Source of the DNA: GCA-2709075 sp038146865
Lineage (GTDB): Bacteria; Pseudomonadota; Alphaproteobacteria; MPNO01; UBA2964
Assembly: GCA_038146865.1 (NCBI GenBank)
Contig: JAYQSL010000001.1
Span: 1 to 64,000 of the forward strand
Reading direction: 5' to 3'
DNA: 64,000 bases
This document shows positions 1 through 7,121 of the stretch, piece after piece. The position numbers and the translations under genes are program-made. The notes beneath the pieces are model-generated. The model did no database searches. It worked only from the letters and a program-made list of their open reading frames with translations, and was not told the origin of the DNA. Position 1 is the first letter of the stretch. Every line of letters begins with the position of its first letter.

Positions 1-187
1 GATTTATCACCTTATTTCAAGCAGTTGGTTGTTTCACTGCTAAATAAGGTAGGTCGTATGGTAGACCAATTTAACCACCACCTGTATCGCAAACGTGGGT
101 TTTATTACTTCTCAAGGCGTGTTCCGAAAACACTACTAGATCACTATCAAAAGTCACGGATCGTGATCGCACTTAGGACACGCCACT
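1..187. repeat. Inverted repeat, left arm (integrase 5' region)
   Basis: Bases 1-187 are repeated, base for base as far as I can compare, in inverted orientation at 1941-2127 (position p pairs with 2128-p). The arm contains the integrase leader and its first 43 codons. The match ends abruptly after base 187. It may extend left beyond the window, because the right arm continues into a tRNA fragment. Confidence 0.9.
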
Positions 188-1209
188 TTCGTAAAGCGTT
201 GGCCCAAAGCCAGATGCTTGCCAAACGACTTGATGATCAGTGGTTTGAGTTACGGCTTACACAGTTAGGCTTGGGAACATCTTCGAGTCATCTGGGTTAT
301 CTAAATGGAAAGCAGGCGGAGGGGCCGAGGTTCTCTGAGGCAGTAGAGTTTTACTTACAATTAAAGGCTCACGATAAAGACGAGGTGTTCACTCGTACTG
401 CGAAGAGAAACAGAGATTCTCTAATCTCAGTGTTAGGGGATAAGCCCGTTGAGCATTACACATCCAAAGATGCGGGGAAGCTTCGTGATGTTCTTTTAGA
501 AAGAGGACTCTCTGTAAGTTCTGTAAGGCGTAACTTCGCGACAATCCGATCGATAGTTAATATCTCTTTCGCAGAACATGGGCTGGAGGGAAGCAATGCC
601 TTTGCGAAAGTTGTTCTGCCAACGGCTAGACCCACAGCAAGACAACCTATTCCACTTGATGCAATAAAAGAGATGCAAGCAGAGTGTAAGAAGATAGATG
701 ATCAGGCACGTTGGTTAGTTGCTCTTATCAGTGATACGGGGCTCAGGCTCTCTGAAGCAACTGGTATTCTGGTATCAGATATCGTCTTAGATGATCCTTA
801 TCCCCATGTAATCATCCAGCCCCATCCTTGGAGACGCTTAAAGACAGAGGGCAGCGAGCGACGTGTTCCCCTTGTAGGAGCTGCCTTGTGGGCTGCTAGA
901 CGAGTCAAAGATAATGCACAACACTTTGCTTTTGATAAATACTGTTCAGGTAGTGGAACCAAGTCTAACTCAGCCAGTGCAGCTCTCAACAAATGGCTCA
1001 AGCCTCGTGTCCCCAAAGGCTGTGTTATCCATTCCTTCCGACATAGCTTCAGAGATCGGCTTAGAGCTATTGAATCTCCCTTAGAGATCACGGATCAGTT
1101 AGGTGGCTGGTCTTCACAAACCATCGGCCAATCTTACGGCAAAGGATATGGGTTGGATGTGCTCAGTAAATGGTTGTCCAAGATAGATTTGGCGGAAAGA
1201 ATAACCTGA
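58..1209 (+). CDS. Tyrosine recombinase / phage-type integrase
   Basis: Site-specific tyrosine recombinase of the type that integrates genomic islands and prophages, 383 residues from the ATG at 58; a TTG further upstream would add 11 residues. The N-terminus (about 1-60, rich in Arg/Tyr with 'YYFSRRVP') resembles the DUF6538 segment that precedes many proteobacterial integrases, followed by a SAM-like core-binding domain (about 85-180) and the catalytic domain. Catalytic features visible: Arg in 'DTGLRLSEA', the box II 'HSFRHSFRDRL', and the nucleophilic Tyr in 'QSYGKGYG'. All are present, so the protein looks intact. The 5' end of the gene is duplicated and inverted at 1941-2127, beside a tRNA-Arg fragment, which fits integration at that tRNA gene. 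Confidence 0.92.
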   Translation: MVDQFNHHLYRKRGFYYFSRRVPKTLLDHYQKSRIVIALRTRHFRKALAQSQMLAKRLDDQWFELRLTQLGLGTSSSHLGYLNGKQAEGPRFSEAVEFYLQLKAHDKDEVFTRTAKRNRDSLISVLGDKPVEHYTSKDAGKLRDVLLERGLSVSSVRRNFATIRSIVNISFAEHGLEGSNAFAKVVLPTARPTARQPIPLDAIKEMQAECKKIDDQARWLVALISDTGLRLSEATGILVSDIVLDDPYPHVIIQPHPWRRLKTEGSERRVPLVGAALWAARRVKDNAQHFAFDKYCSGSGTKSNSASAALNKWLKPRVPKGCVIHSFRHSFRDRLRAIESPLEITDQLGGWSSQTIGQSYGKGYGLDVLSKWLSKIDLAERIT

Positions 1210-1358
1210 GATAAATGTGAGCCTCTCTCTTCGTTCATTGAACGCAAGGATAAAGCAATAAAGCAGGCTTGCCATTTGGCTCCTTCTTATAGGCAAGTAT
1301 CAAGAATAGTTTTTCTGATTTTTGCTTGTCCTTTTCAGCTTTCAGCGTATTGTGCCCG

Positions 1359-1868
1359 AGCGCTCTCGCAGCCGTCTTCGATTGAGCGGCCTTTTTGGCC
1401 CCTAGACTGATTTCTTCTTCGACATCGCATCGTTTTAATAATCGCAGCTCTTTAGCTGCTAGTTTGTCGTGGAAGGAAAAAACATGACTAAAGGCACAGT
1501 TAAATGGTTCAACCCAAATAAGGGTTTTGGATTTATCGTTCGAGAAGATGGCGGAGAAGATGTGTTTGTTCACATCAGTGACGTTGAAAGAGCAGGTCTT
1601 GATACCCTATTGGAAGGACAGAAAGTTCAGTTTGAATTAAAACCCGGCCAGAAAGGCAAGTCTCAGGCTACGGGTCTCTCGAAAGTGTGAGCCTTTTTGA
1701 GTGGCCAAGAAACCGAGGTAAAACTCAAGACTTTCTGAACGTCTGCGAGGTTAAAATTGGCTAGGAAAACTAATTATAATGCGGAGCGGCGCGAGAAAGA
1801 AAAGAAACGTGCTTTTAAGAAGTCACAACGCCAAAAAGAAAAGCAGAAAAAATCTGACCAACGCAAAA
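1359..1868. repeat. Inverted duplication, copy 1 (cold-shock gene plus small ORF)
   Basis: This segment is repeated in inverted orientation at 3892-4400. The distal part (1523-1868) differs at only one base that I can find, an A/G change in the codon pair 'GGEDV'. The proximal part (1359-1522), which holds the leader and first codons, is clearly diverged, with different hairpin sequences at the same place. Confidence 0.9.
1484..1690 (+). CDS. Cold-shock domain protein, copy 1
   Basis: Small single-stranded nucleic-acid-binding OB-fold protein of the CspA family, 68 residues, the normal family size. The ATG at 1484 is chosen because GGAAGGA lies just upstream; the GTG at 1469 would put that Shine-Dalgarno inside the gene. 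The RNA-binding motifs are visible: 'KGTVKWFN', 'KGFGFI' (RNP1) and 'DVFVHIS' (RNP2). The leader contains a hairpin with arms 1444-1449 and 1454-1459 and, further upstream, a GGCC-T5-GGCC-like hairpin, as expected for a structured cold-shock 5' UTR. A small basic ORF follows 66 bases downstream. A second copy of the whole unit lies inverted at 4069-4275. Confidence 0.95.
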   Translation: MTKGTVKWFNPNKGFGFIVREDGGEDVFVHISDVERAGLDTLLEGQKVQFELKPGQKGKSQATGLSKV

Positions 1869-1906
1869 CGAGTCCCTCTGATGATACTTCGGAACGGGAG
1901 GCTTAA
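1757..1906 (+). CDS. Small basic protein downstream of cold-shock gene, copy 1
   Basis: A 49-codon reading frame starting at TTG 1757 (GAGG eight bases upstream) and ending at TAA 1904-1906. It begins L/M-ARKTNYNAERREKEKKRAF and is extremely rich in Lys, Arg, Gln and Glu, predicted as one charged helix. The same frame is kept in the inverted copy at 3850-4002 with a different C-terminal tail. I recall similar short Lys/Arg-rich ORFs following cspA genes in alphaproteobacteria, but cannot name a family. The function is unknown; a nucleic-acid- or ribosome-associated role would be a guess from its charge. Confidence 0.6.
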   Translation: MARKTNYNAERREKEKKRAFKKSQRQKEKQKKSDQRKTSPSDDTSEREA

Positions 1907-1940
1907 AGTTTCGCCGATCCTTGTTGCTTAAGATCTGTGG

Positions 1941-2127
1941 AGTGGCGTGTCCTAAGTGCGATCACGATCCGTGACTTTTGATAGTGATCTAGTAGTGTTT
2001 TCGGAACACGCCTTGAGAAGTAATAAAACCCACGTTTGCGATACAGGTGGTGGTTAAATTGGTCTACCATACGACCTACCTTATTTAGCAGTGAAACAAC
2101 CAACTGCTTGAAATAAGGTGATAAATC
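1941..2127. repeat. Inverted repeat, right arm (truncated integrase 5' copy)
   Basis: Inverted copy of bases 1-187. On the minus strand it encodes the integrase leader and first 43 residues, then runs into unrelated sequence, so it is a truncated integrase fragment rather than a gene. It abuts (20 bases away) the 3' end of a tRNA-Arg fragment at 2147-2195, giving the usual tRNA-integrase order of an island edge. Confidence 0.9.
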
Positions 2128-2146
2128 ACATGTGTTTCAGGTAAGG

Positions 2147-2195
2147 TGGCGCACCCGACAGGATTCGAACCTGTGACCTCTGCCTTCGGAGGGCA
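2147..2195 (-). pseudogene. 3' half of tRNA-Arg(CCG), probable attachment-site remnant
   Basis: The minus strand reads from the anticodon stem (TGCC-CTCCGAA-GGCA, anticodon CCG) through the variable loop and T-arm (ACAGG-TTCGAAT-CCTGT) to an acceptor strand ending GGGTGCGCCA. The D-arm and 5' acceptor strand are absent: upstream sequence does not complete a cloverleaf. This is the standard 3'-tRNA core left or carried by elements integrating into tRNA genes. The identity as Arg(CCG) comes from the anticodon loop. Confidence 0.85.
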
Positions 2196-2391
2196 TCTAG
2201 AGAGATTTACCAGTCTGAAGGCAATAAAATAAACGTGCAGTTACACTCGTTTCTTTATGAGAAGAATAATCTAAATGCTGTTTGCGACCAACCTAGAATC
2301 TTCCGTGTGACCATATTGTGACCGACGTTCAGTCAGGGTCTATAGATAATAAACCTTCCACTAAGTGCCCTGATTTAGTGTCCTGGGATGG

Positions 2392-2607
2392 TTATGGTGG
2401 ATAGAGATGGGGCCCAGAATCGGGGTCCGAAAAACCCTTTTCTTCGCGCAGCATGCCGAGCGTGACGCAACTTTCCAGCCCAAGGTCTTTGACACCTTCG
2501 ACCATCTTGCAGCCGGCATCGAGATCACGATCGGTTGGGCTGCGCCAGGCGGCACCCATGCAGAATCGGGTGGCACCACCGCGTTTGGCTTCGCGTGCCG
2601 CTCCCAC
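2392..2607 (-). pseudogene. bioB: Biotin synthase (bioB) gene fragment
   Basis: A minus-strand frame of about 70 codons contains the BioB core 'GGATRFCMGAAWRSP' followed by 'MVEGVKDLGLESCVTLGMLRE', a segment of the radical-SAM barrel with the conserved Cys residues of the FCMGAAW and LESCVTLG motifs. Homology stops on both sides: the radical-SAM CxxxCxxC motif is absent and after 'LREE' the sequence becomes unrelated and stops. The fragment is visibly richer in G+C than its surroundings. It is a decayed or transferred piece with no function expected. Confidence 0.8.
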
Positions 2608-2681
2608 GAAAGAGACACCTAATGGATGAAGTGTCCGGATTCCAAAGAAGTTGAAACAGAATTTGATAAACAGGGTCCAAA

Positions 2682-3452
2682 TTATTTTGTGATTTCAGGC
2701 AGAGCGCACCGCTGGTTTTTTTTAATGTAAGGACGGTTGCAGGCCCAATCAGCGCCTGAGTATTTAATGTGAGCATTTCTAGGCACAATAATTTTGACAC
2801 AAGTATCCGTAATTTTGCGATAGCCTCTGTTGCACCGCCAATATGGGGGGTAGGGATCACCGGTTAAAAATGCATTGCGGGGAACGACAACTTTAGAACA
2901 AGTTTTTTTAACTTTGCGATAGCCTCTATTGCACTCCCAGCCCTTGAACGAAAAACCTCCGATTAGATGAGCATTCTTTGGCACCACAACCCGAAGGCAT
3001 TTATCTTGCTCCTTTAAATAACCTCGATCGCACTCCCAACCCGATTTCGATGAACCATCCCGTAAGTATCCATTCAAGGGGACCTTGATGGCATCGCATT
3101 TCTCTCCAGAAACGAAAAAGCCCCGATTACAGGACCAACTTTTCCCGGTATCGTCGAGATACCCATTCACTGGAACATTGATTTCAAGGCACAATCCATC
3201 TTCCTGACGGTACCCCCATTTACATTCCCAATTCTGCCCGTATTTTCTATTTGTCGAGAAGGAATTTAAGGGAGGTTTCTTTGCCCTACACCCGTTCTTA
3301 TCGGAGGATTCTCCCAGAGAACACTCTAACCTCCCTGTGTATCCTTCGCCAATATTTGAAGCCAAGGTCTGGAACGGCATAGAACCTGCCGACACGTGCT
3401 GTTCAGACCACAATAAACCTAACAATAAAGTCGCTAATATCTGCCGCATCAC
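2682..3452 (-). CDS. Secreted Cys/Trp tandem-repeat protein
   Basis: A 256-residue protein with a typical signal peptide (about 1-22, ending near VSAGS). The rest is built from about six tandem units of roughly 33-36 residues with the pattern W-x-C-x-R-G-Y-x6/7-C-x4-V-P-x-N-x-x-L; the first unit is degenerate. Two cysteines per unit suggest one disulfide per repeat in the oxidising periplasm or outside the cell. I know similar 'VPxNAHL...WxCNRGY' repeats from marine bacterial proteins of unknown function, but cannot assign a named domain. It sits between a bioB remnant and the cold-shock duplication, inside the rearranged island. Possible roles such as adhesion or ligand binding are guesses. 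Confidence 0.85.
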   Translation of the reverse strand: MMRQILATLLLGLLWSEQHVSAGSMPFQTLASNIGEGYTGRLECSLGESSDKNGCRAKKPPLNSFSTNRKYGQNWECKWGYRQEDGLCLEINVPVNGYLDDTGKSWSCNRGFFVSGEKCDAIKVPLNGYLRDGSSKSGWECDRGYLKEQDKCLRVVVPKNAHLIGGFSFKGWECNRGYRKVKKTCSKVVVPRNAFLTGDPYPPYWRCNRGYRKITDTCVKIIVPRNAHIKYSGADWACNRPYIKKNQRCALPEITK

Positions 3453-3527
3453 GTAAATATCCGATTTTTTCGTGTTATCAAAACGGTTTCCTTATCATTT
3501 AGATAAATAAAAGGTCTGAGTCGGCGC

Positions 3528-3779
3528 TCAAGTGTGACGTGATTGTTGCCTATGAAGCTCTAACTCGTTTTCAGCGGCGACCCTATGATGTAGATCGATG
3601 TGAGACTCCAGTCTATATAGGTTTTCCCCTTCCGATTGCGGTAACAGGCGAATAATTTTAAATAGCCCGTAAGGAACCTGAGCAAGGCTGCCGCCATTAA
3701 TGGTCTTTCGTACAAATTGCACAACTTGCCCAGCGACAAACCTGGGGTTGTTGATTTTTTTAATCATCGCCAGAGTCAC
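3528..3779 (-). CDS. Conserved small hypothetical protein
   Basis: About 79-83 residues; the start is either GTG 3779 or ATG 3767. The core reads 'VAGQVVQFVRKTINGG' then 'YGLFKIIRLLPQSEGENLYRLES' and ends with 'HHRVAAENELE'. That layout (basic opening strand, LPxxxGxxxYRLKS, ERVVxExEL end) matches a family of short alphaproteobacterial proteins of unknown function that I recognise by pattern only. There are no cysteines or membrane segments. It lies downstream of the cold-shock copy 2 unit but is separated from it by about 70 bases on the same strand. Confidence 0.6.
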   Translation of the reverse strand: MTLAMIKKINNPRFVAGQVVQFVRKTINGGSLAQVPYGLFKIIRLLPQSEGENLYRLESHIDLHHRVAAENELELHRQQSRHT

Positions 3780-3849
3780 CGCCTTTTCTATATCGATTTA
3801 CTATCAAGCTGTCATAGCCAAAACACATCTTCTCTGTTGTTTGAGAAGA

Positions 3850-4002
3850 CTACAGTCCCTGAACAACAGGATCAGAGTTTCCTTCCTCGACTTTGCGTTG
3901 GTCAGATTTTTTCTGCTTTTCTTTTTGGCGTTGTGACTTCTTAAAAGCACGTTTCTTTTCTTTCTCGCGCCGCTCCGCATTATAATTAGTTTTCCTAGCC
4001 AA
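3850..4002 (-). CDS. Small basic protein downstream of cold-shock gene, copy 2
   Basis: Inverted duplicate of the small ORF at 1757-1906. It starts at the equivalent TTG (4002) with the same GAGG upstream and is identical through codon 37, then ends in a different tail (VEEGNSDPVVQGL) at TAG 3850-3852. The reading frame survives the change of tail in both copies, which argues that it is translated. Function is unknown; the sequence is a highly charged, Lys/Arg-rich helix. Confidence 0.55.
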   Translation of the reverse strand: MARKTNYNAERREKEKKRAFKKSQRQKEKQKKSDQRKVEEGNSDPVVQGL

Positions 4003-4400
4003 TTTTAACCTCGCAGACGTTCAGAAAGTCTTGAGTTTTACCTCGGTTTCTTGGCCACTCAAAAAGGCTCACACTTTCGAGAGACCCGTAGCCTGAGACT
4101 TGCCTTTCTGGCCGGGTTTTAATTCAAACTGAACTTTCTGTCCTTCCAATAGGGTATCAAGACCTGCTCTTTCAACGTCACTGATGTGAACAAACACATC
4201 TTCCCCGCCATCTTCTCGAACGATAAATCCAAAACCTCTCCGTAATTCAAACCATTTAACTGTACCTTGAATCATGTTCTTTCCTTCCACGACAAATTAG
4301 CAGCCGAAGAGCTGCGATTATTAGAATGATGCGATGTCGAAGAAGAAATCTGTGTAGCAACCCGAAGGGCTGATCAATCGAAAACGGCTGCGAGAGCGCT
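3892..4400. repeat. Inverted duplication, copy 2 (cold-shock gene plus small ORF)
   Basis: Inverted counterpart of 1359-1868. The two copies are nearly identical over the 346 bases covering most of the cold-shock gene, the spacer and the small ORF, but diverged in the leader. The leader hairpin position is retained (arms 4300-4305 and 4310-4315) with a changed loop and a G-T pair. Confidence 0.9.
4069..4275 (-). CDS. Cold-shock domain protein, copy 2
   Basis: CspA-family nucleic-acid chaperone, 68 residues from ATG 4275, which is preceded by GGAAGGA. Residues from about 19 onward are identical to copy 1. The N-terminus differs: 'MIQGTVKWFELRRGFGFI' instead of 'MTKGTVKWFNPNKGFGFI'. The usual Asn after KWF and the Lys opening the RNP1 motif are replaced by Glu and Arg, so this copy may bind RNA somewhat differently. 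It is expressed away from copy 1, and the two would converge if transcribed far enough. Confidence 0.93.
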   Translation of the reverse strand: MIQGTVKWFELRRGFGFIVREDGGEDVFVHISDVERAGLDTLLEGQKVQFELKPGQKGKSQATGLSKV

Positions 4401-4517
4401 TCCATCACAATATGCTGAAAGCTCATCAAAGCAAGTAAAATCGGCAAAATTCTTTCCAAGTGCTCGTGCATACGAAATTCTAGCCACAAATCAGTTCTAA
4501 TTTTTATCAATCGGACA

Positions 4518-4543
4518 TAAAAAAAGACCGCATTGCGCGGTCT
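4518..4543 (-). terminator. Rho-independent terminator after the exported hydrolase gene
   Basis: Stem AGACCGC (4525-4531) / GCGGTCT (4537-4543) with a five-base loop, followed on the minus strand by a run of seven T. It lies 75 bases past the stop of the hydrolase gene at 4618. It belongs to a small family of A-tract hairpins that also occur near 5490, 9702 and 11260. Confidence 0.75.
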
Positions 4544-4617
4544 GTGTGTTTGTCTTTTCGGCTCATCTCCGAAGGTAGCTGAAGATAACAACAATGGGGA
4601 CATAGACAAGTCGGGAT

Positions 4618-5412
4618 CTATTTAATTAAAACTCTATTTAAGAATTTAAGTATTTCATCTCTAGCTTGATCACGAGCTGTATCATTCAATTGGAAACACA
4701 TTTCCATCTCACCGAATTCCCTACTGCGGTAACTACGACAGGTTTTCTGATAGCTCCCCCGCAATCCCAGATCGAACGCGTGATATGCACCTTCAATTTT
4801 AACGAACGGAGTTCCTTGCTGTTCCCAACATGCATTAGCCGGTTCATCAAGCTCTCCTATGATAGTTATGTGCTCTGAGGTCCATTTCGGCTCACTCAGA
4901 TCACTTACTTGGCAGGTATAAGTTGCCGGATAAAAATTAATGACACCGGAGACTCTTATTTGGGTTTCCGAATCCCGTTGAAGCGTCCCAGCTCTAATGG
5001 ATATTGATGTCCCAGCAGAATGCCCCTGAAAAAATATATTTCTTTGGTCGATATTTTTAATTGTTGGAATGATTTTCAGAAGTGTATCAAAGTCTCTTTT
5101 TCTTGTTTCTTCGCCCTCTTGCCAATTAACGGGCCTGCAAGATCGCCAAGTAAAGGAATCAACGTATAAACTGGCAATCCCCAAATTTTCATACCAGTTT
5201 ATCCAGTTTTTGAATCCTTTGTTTATTCTTCCAACCTTACCCCCGTGAGTTAATACAACTAGCGGGAATGGACCCTTTCCGTTCGGGTAGGTCAGACGGG
5301 TCGTATGTGAGTCCAGTGTTAAGTCCCCGACATCACAGTTAGCCCAAACCAGTGTACTCGAGCTCATGCTCCAAATACCAAAAGCAATGATAGCTGCACC
5401 CAATTTTTTCAT
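4618..5412 (-). CDS. Exported dienelactone-hydrolase-family protein
   Basis: Periplasmic alpha/beta hydrolase of 264 residues. The signal peptide covers about 1-24 (cleavage near VWANC). The fold is recognised from 'PFPLVVLTHGG' (oxyanion-hole strand), the nucleophile elbow G-H-S-A-G (Ser near 132), and a C-terminal His in 'GAYHAFD'. The acid is probably the Asp in 'GELDEPAN'. Dienelactone-hydrolase-like enzymes cleave esters or lactones; the real substrate cannot be told from sequence. A related exported hydrolase lies at 12218-12949. The gene is followed by a clear terminator. Its 5' end overlaps the abnormal C-terminal extension of yajQ. Confidence 0.85.
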   Translation of the reverse strand: MKKLGAAIIAFGIWSMSSSTLVWANCDVGDLTLDSHTTRLTYPNGKGPFPLVVLTHGGKVGRINKGFKNWINWYENLGIASLYVDSFTWRSCRPVNWQEGEETRKRDFDTLLKIIPTIKNIDQRNIFFQGHSAGTSISIRAGTLQRDSETQIRVSGVINFYPATYTCQVSDLSEPKWTSEHITIIGELDEPANACWEQQGTPFVKIEGAYHAFDLGLRGSYQKTCRSYRSREFGEMEMCFQLNDTARDQARDEILKFLNRVLIK

Positions 5413-6004
5413 TGCCTTCTTTCTCTATGGTTCTTGATATGTTCCTTTCAATGGAGGTTACACGATTTCCTGCCCTAAGGAACAAAAAAGACCACATCGT
5501 GTGGTCTATTGGATATCCCGAGTCGCGGAAATTGATATACTGCAGCGGCTGATCGATCTTGCTTTCCTTGATCAGCGCGATGGCGGCTTGCAGGTCGTCG
5601 CGTTTCTTGCCGCTGACGCGCAGCTCGTCGCCCTGGATCGCGACCTGCACCTTGACCTTAGAGCCCTTGATCGTCTTGACGATCTTCTGGGCGAGGTCGC
5701 GCTCGATGCCCTGCTTGACCAGCACCGTCTGGCGCAGTGAGTTGCCGAATGCCTTTTCCGGCTCCTTGAAATCTAGCACGCCGACATCGACCTTGCGTTT
5801 AGCCATATGGCCGCGCAGCAGCTCCTGCACTTGTTTTAGCTTCAGATCGTCTTCCGTTTTGATCAGCAAGGTCTCGTCATTGCGCTCAATCGTGCTGCTG
5901 CTGCCCTTGAAATCGTAGCGCGTACCGATTTCGCGCATGGCGCCCTGGACGGCGTTGTCGACCTCCGTCATTTCGGTGCGTGAGACGATATCGAAAGATG
6001 GCAT
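5339..6004 (-). CDS. yajQ: YajQ family nucleotide-binding protein with run-on C-terminus
   Basis: YajQ/UPF0234 (DUF520) protein; members bind nucleotides and some bind cyclic di-GMP. Start ATG 6004 has a GGGGAG Shine-Dalgarno. The hallmark N-terminus 'MPSFDIVS', 'TRYDFKGS' and the C-terminal 'GKKRDDLQAAIALIK...QYINFRD' are present. Family members end at this FRD (residue 161, base 5522). Here the next codon is TCG, one base from TAG, and the frame runs on for 60 more residues, through a terminator hairpin (5484-5506) and into the start of the next gene. The extension is very probably not native protein; either the stop was mutated or the base is a sequencing error. The gene is clearly GC-richer than the DNA to its left. 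Confidence 0.9.
   Translation of the reverse strand: MPSFDIVSRTEMTEVDNAVQGAMREIGTRYDFKGSSSTIERNDETLLIKTEDDLKLKQVQELLRGHMAKRKVDVGVLDFKEPEKAFGNSLRQTVLVKQGIERDLAQKIVKTIKGSKVKVQVAIQGDELRVSGKKRDDLQAAIALIKESKIDQPLQYINFRDSGYPIDHTMWSFLFLRAGNRVTSIERNISRTIEKEGNEKIGCSYHCFWYLEHELEYTGLG
5484..5506 (-). terminator. Terminator hairpin after yajQ
   Basis: Stem GACCACA (5490-5496) / TGTGGTC (5500-5506), three-base loop, with six T following on the minus strand. It starts only 16 bases after the expected yajQ stop position, so it is almost certainly the native yajQ terminator, now lying within the run-on reading frame. Confidence 0.8.
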
Positions 6005-6095
6005 GGCATTACTCCCCTGCGTGAGACGTGTGTGACGCGTTGCCGGATTATAAAGCAGGCGGCATGATAGTGCGCAAGACCAAACGGAAGACAGG

Positions 6096-7121
6096 ATGAC
6101 CGAAAGATATCTTCGCAATCGCTGGTATGTTGCCGCCTGGGCGCACGAGATCGATAGCGGCCCGCTGGCGCGGACCATCATGGATGAGCCGATCGTGCTG
6201 TTTCGCGGCGAAGGCGGCGCGCCGGCGGCGCTGGAGGACAGCTGCGCGCACCGCTTTATGCCGCTGTCGATGGGGAAAGTCGAAAACGGCTGTATCGAAT
6301 GCCCCTATCACGGGCTGGTGTTCGATGCGACCGGCGCCTGCGTGTCGGTACCCGGCCAGACCAAGGTGCCGCCGGGCGCGGCGGTGCGACGTTACCCGGT
6401 AGTCGAGCGCTATCGCTGGATCTGGATCTGGATGGGCGATCCGGCGCTGGCCGATGACACGACGATTCCGGATTTTCACTGGAACGACGATCCCGCCTGG
6501 GTGGCGGTCGGCGATTATTTTTACGTCAAAGGCAACTACCGGCTACTGATCGACAATCTGCTGGATCTCAGCCATGTCGCCTATGTCCATGCCTCGACGC
6601 TGGGCACGGACGGGGTCGCCAATTTCCCGGTCAAGGTCACGCGCGAGGACGACAAGGTCCATGCCGTGCGCTGGATTTTCGATGAACCGGCGCCACCGCT
6701 GTTCAAGATGGTTGGCGGCTTTACTAGCAAGGTCGATCGCTGGCAGATGATCCATTATCAGGAACCGTCGCATTTCATGATCGATGTCGGCTGTGCCGAG
6801 GTCGGCACCGGCGCGATGGACGGCGACCGCAGCCACGGCGTGACCATGTTCTCCAACCATTCGCTGACGCCGGAAACCGCGACCAGCACACATTACTTCT
6901 GGCATCACGCCCGCAATTTCCGCCTCAACGAGCCCGAGCTGACGGAGACGCTGGCCAAGGCGACCAGTACCGCCTTCGGCGAAGACGTCGTCATCATCGA
7001 GGCCCAGCAGGACCGCATTAATCGCGCTTCTGCCGACAAGCCGATCATCGACATCAATGCCGATGCCGGCGTGCTTCAGGCCCGCCGCCTGCTCGATGCG
7101 CTGATCGCGTCGGAAAAATAA
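6096..7121 (+). CDS. Rieske non-heme iron oxygenase, VanA-like
   Basis: Large (catalytic) subunit of a Rieske oxygenase, 341 residues, similar in size and layout to vanillate O-demethylase oxygenase (VanA) and related aryl demethylases/hydroxylases. The N-terminal Rieske domain shows C-x-H (CAHR, near 49-52) and C-x2-H (CPYHG, near 67-71). The mononuclear iron site is seen in 'DNLLDLSHVAYVHAST' with the conserved D-x2-H-x4-H arrangement. Such enzymes need a reductase (VanB type), which is not in the window. Divergent from yajQ with only about 90 bases between. Both lie in a GC-rich block unlike the surrounding DNA. The substrate is likely a methoxy- or hydroxy-aromatic acid or related ring, by family. 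Confidence 0.88.
   Translation: MTERYLRNRWYVAAWAHEIDSGPLARTIMDEPIVLFRGEGGAPAALEDSCAHRFMPLSMGKVENGCIECPYHGLVFDATGACVSVPGQTKVPPGAAVRRYPVVERYRWIWIWMGDPALADDTTIPDFHWNDDPAWVAVGDYFYVKGNYRLLIDNLLDLSHVAYVHASTLGTDGVANFPVKVTREDDKVHAVRWIFDEPAPPLFKMVGGFTSKVDRWQMIHYQEPSHFMIDVGCAEVGTGAMDGDRSHGVTMFSNHSLTPETATSTHYFWHHARNFRLNEPELTETLAKATSTAFGEDVVIIEAQQDRINRASADKPIIDINADAGVLQARRLLDALIASEK

Noticed and set aside
1235..1573. Minus-strand frame of about 110 codons opposite the cold-shock leader
   Set aside because: It is antisense to csp and its leader, has no Shine-Dalgarno and no recognisable protein pattern; the plus-strand csp gene explains the conservation.
4256..4609. Minus-strand frame of 117 codons before cold-shock copy 2
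   Set aside because: It lies in the csp leader and includes the terminator hairpin; translation is unlike any family and the start of csp is better supported.
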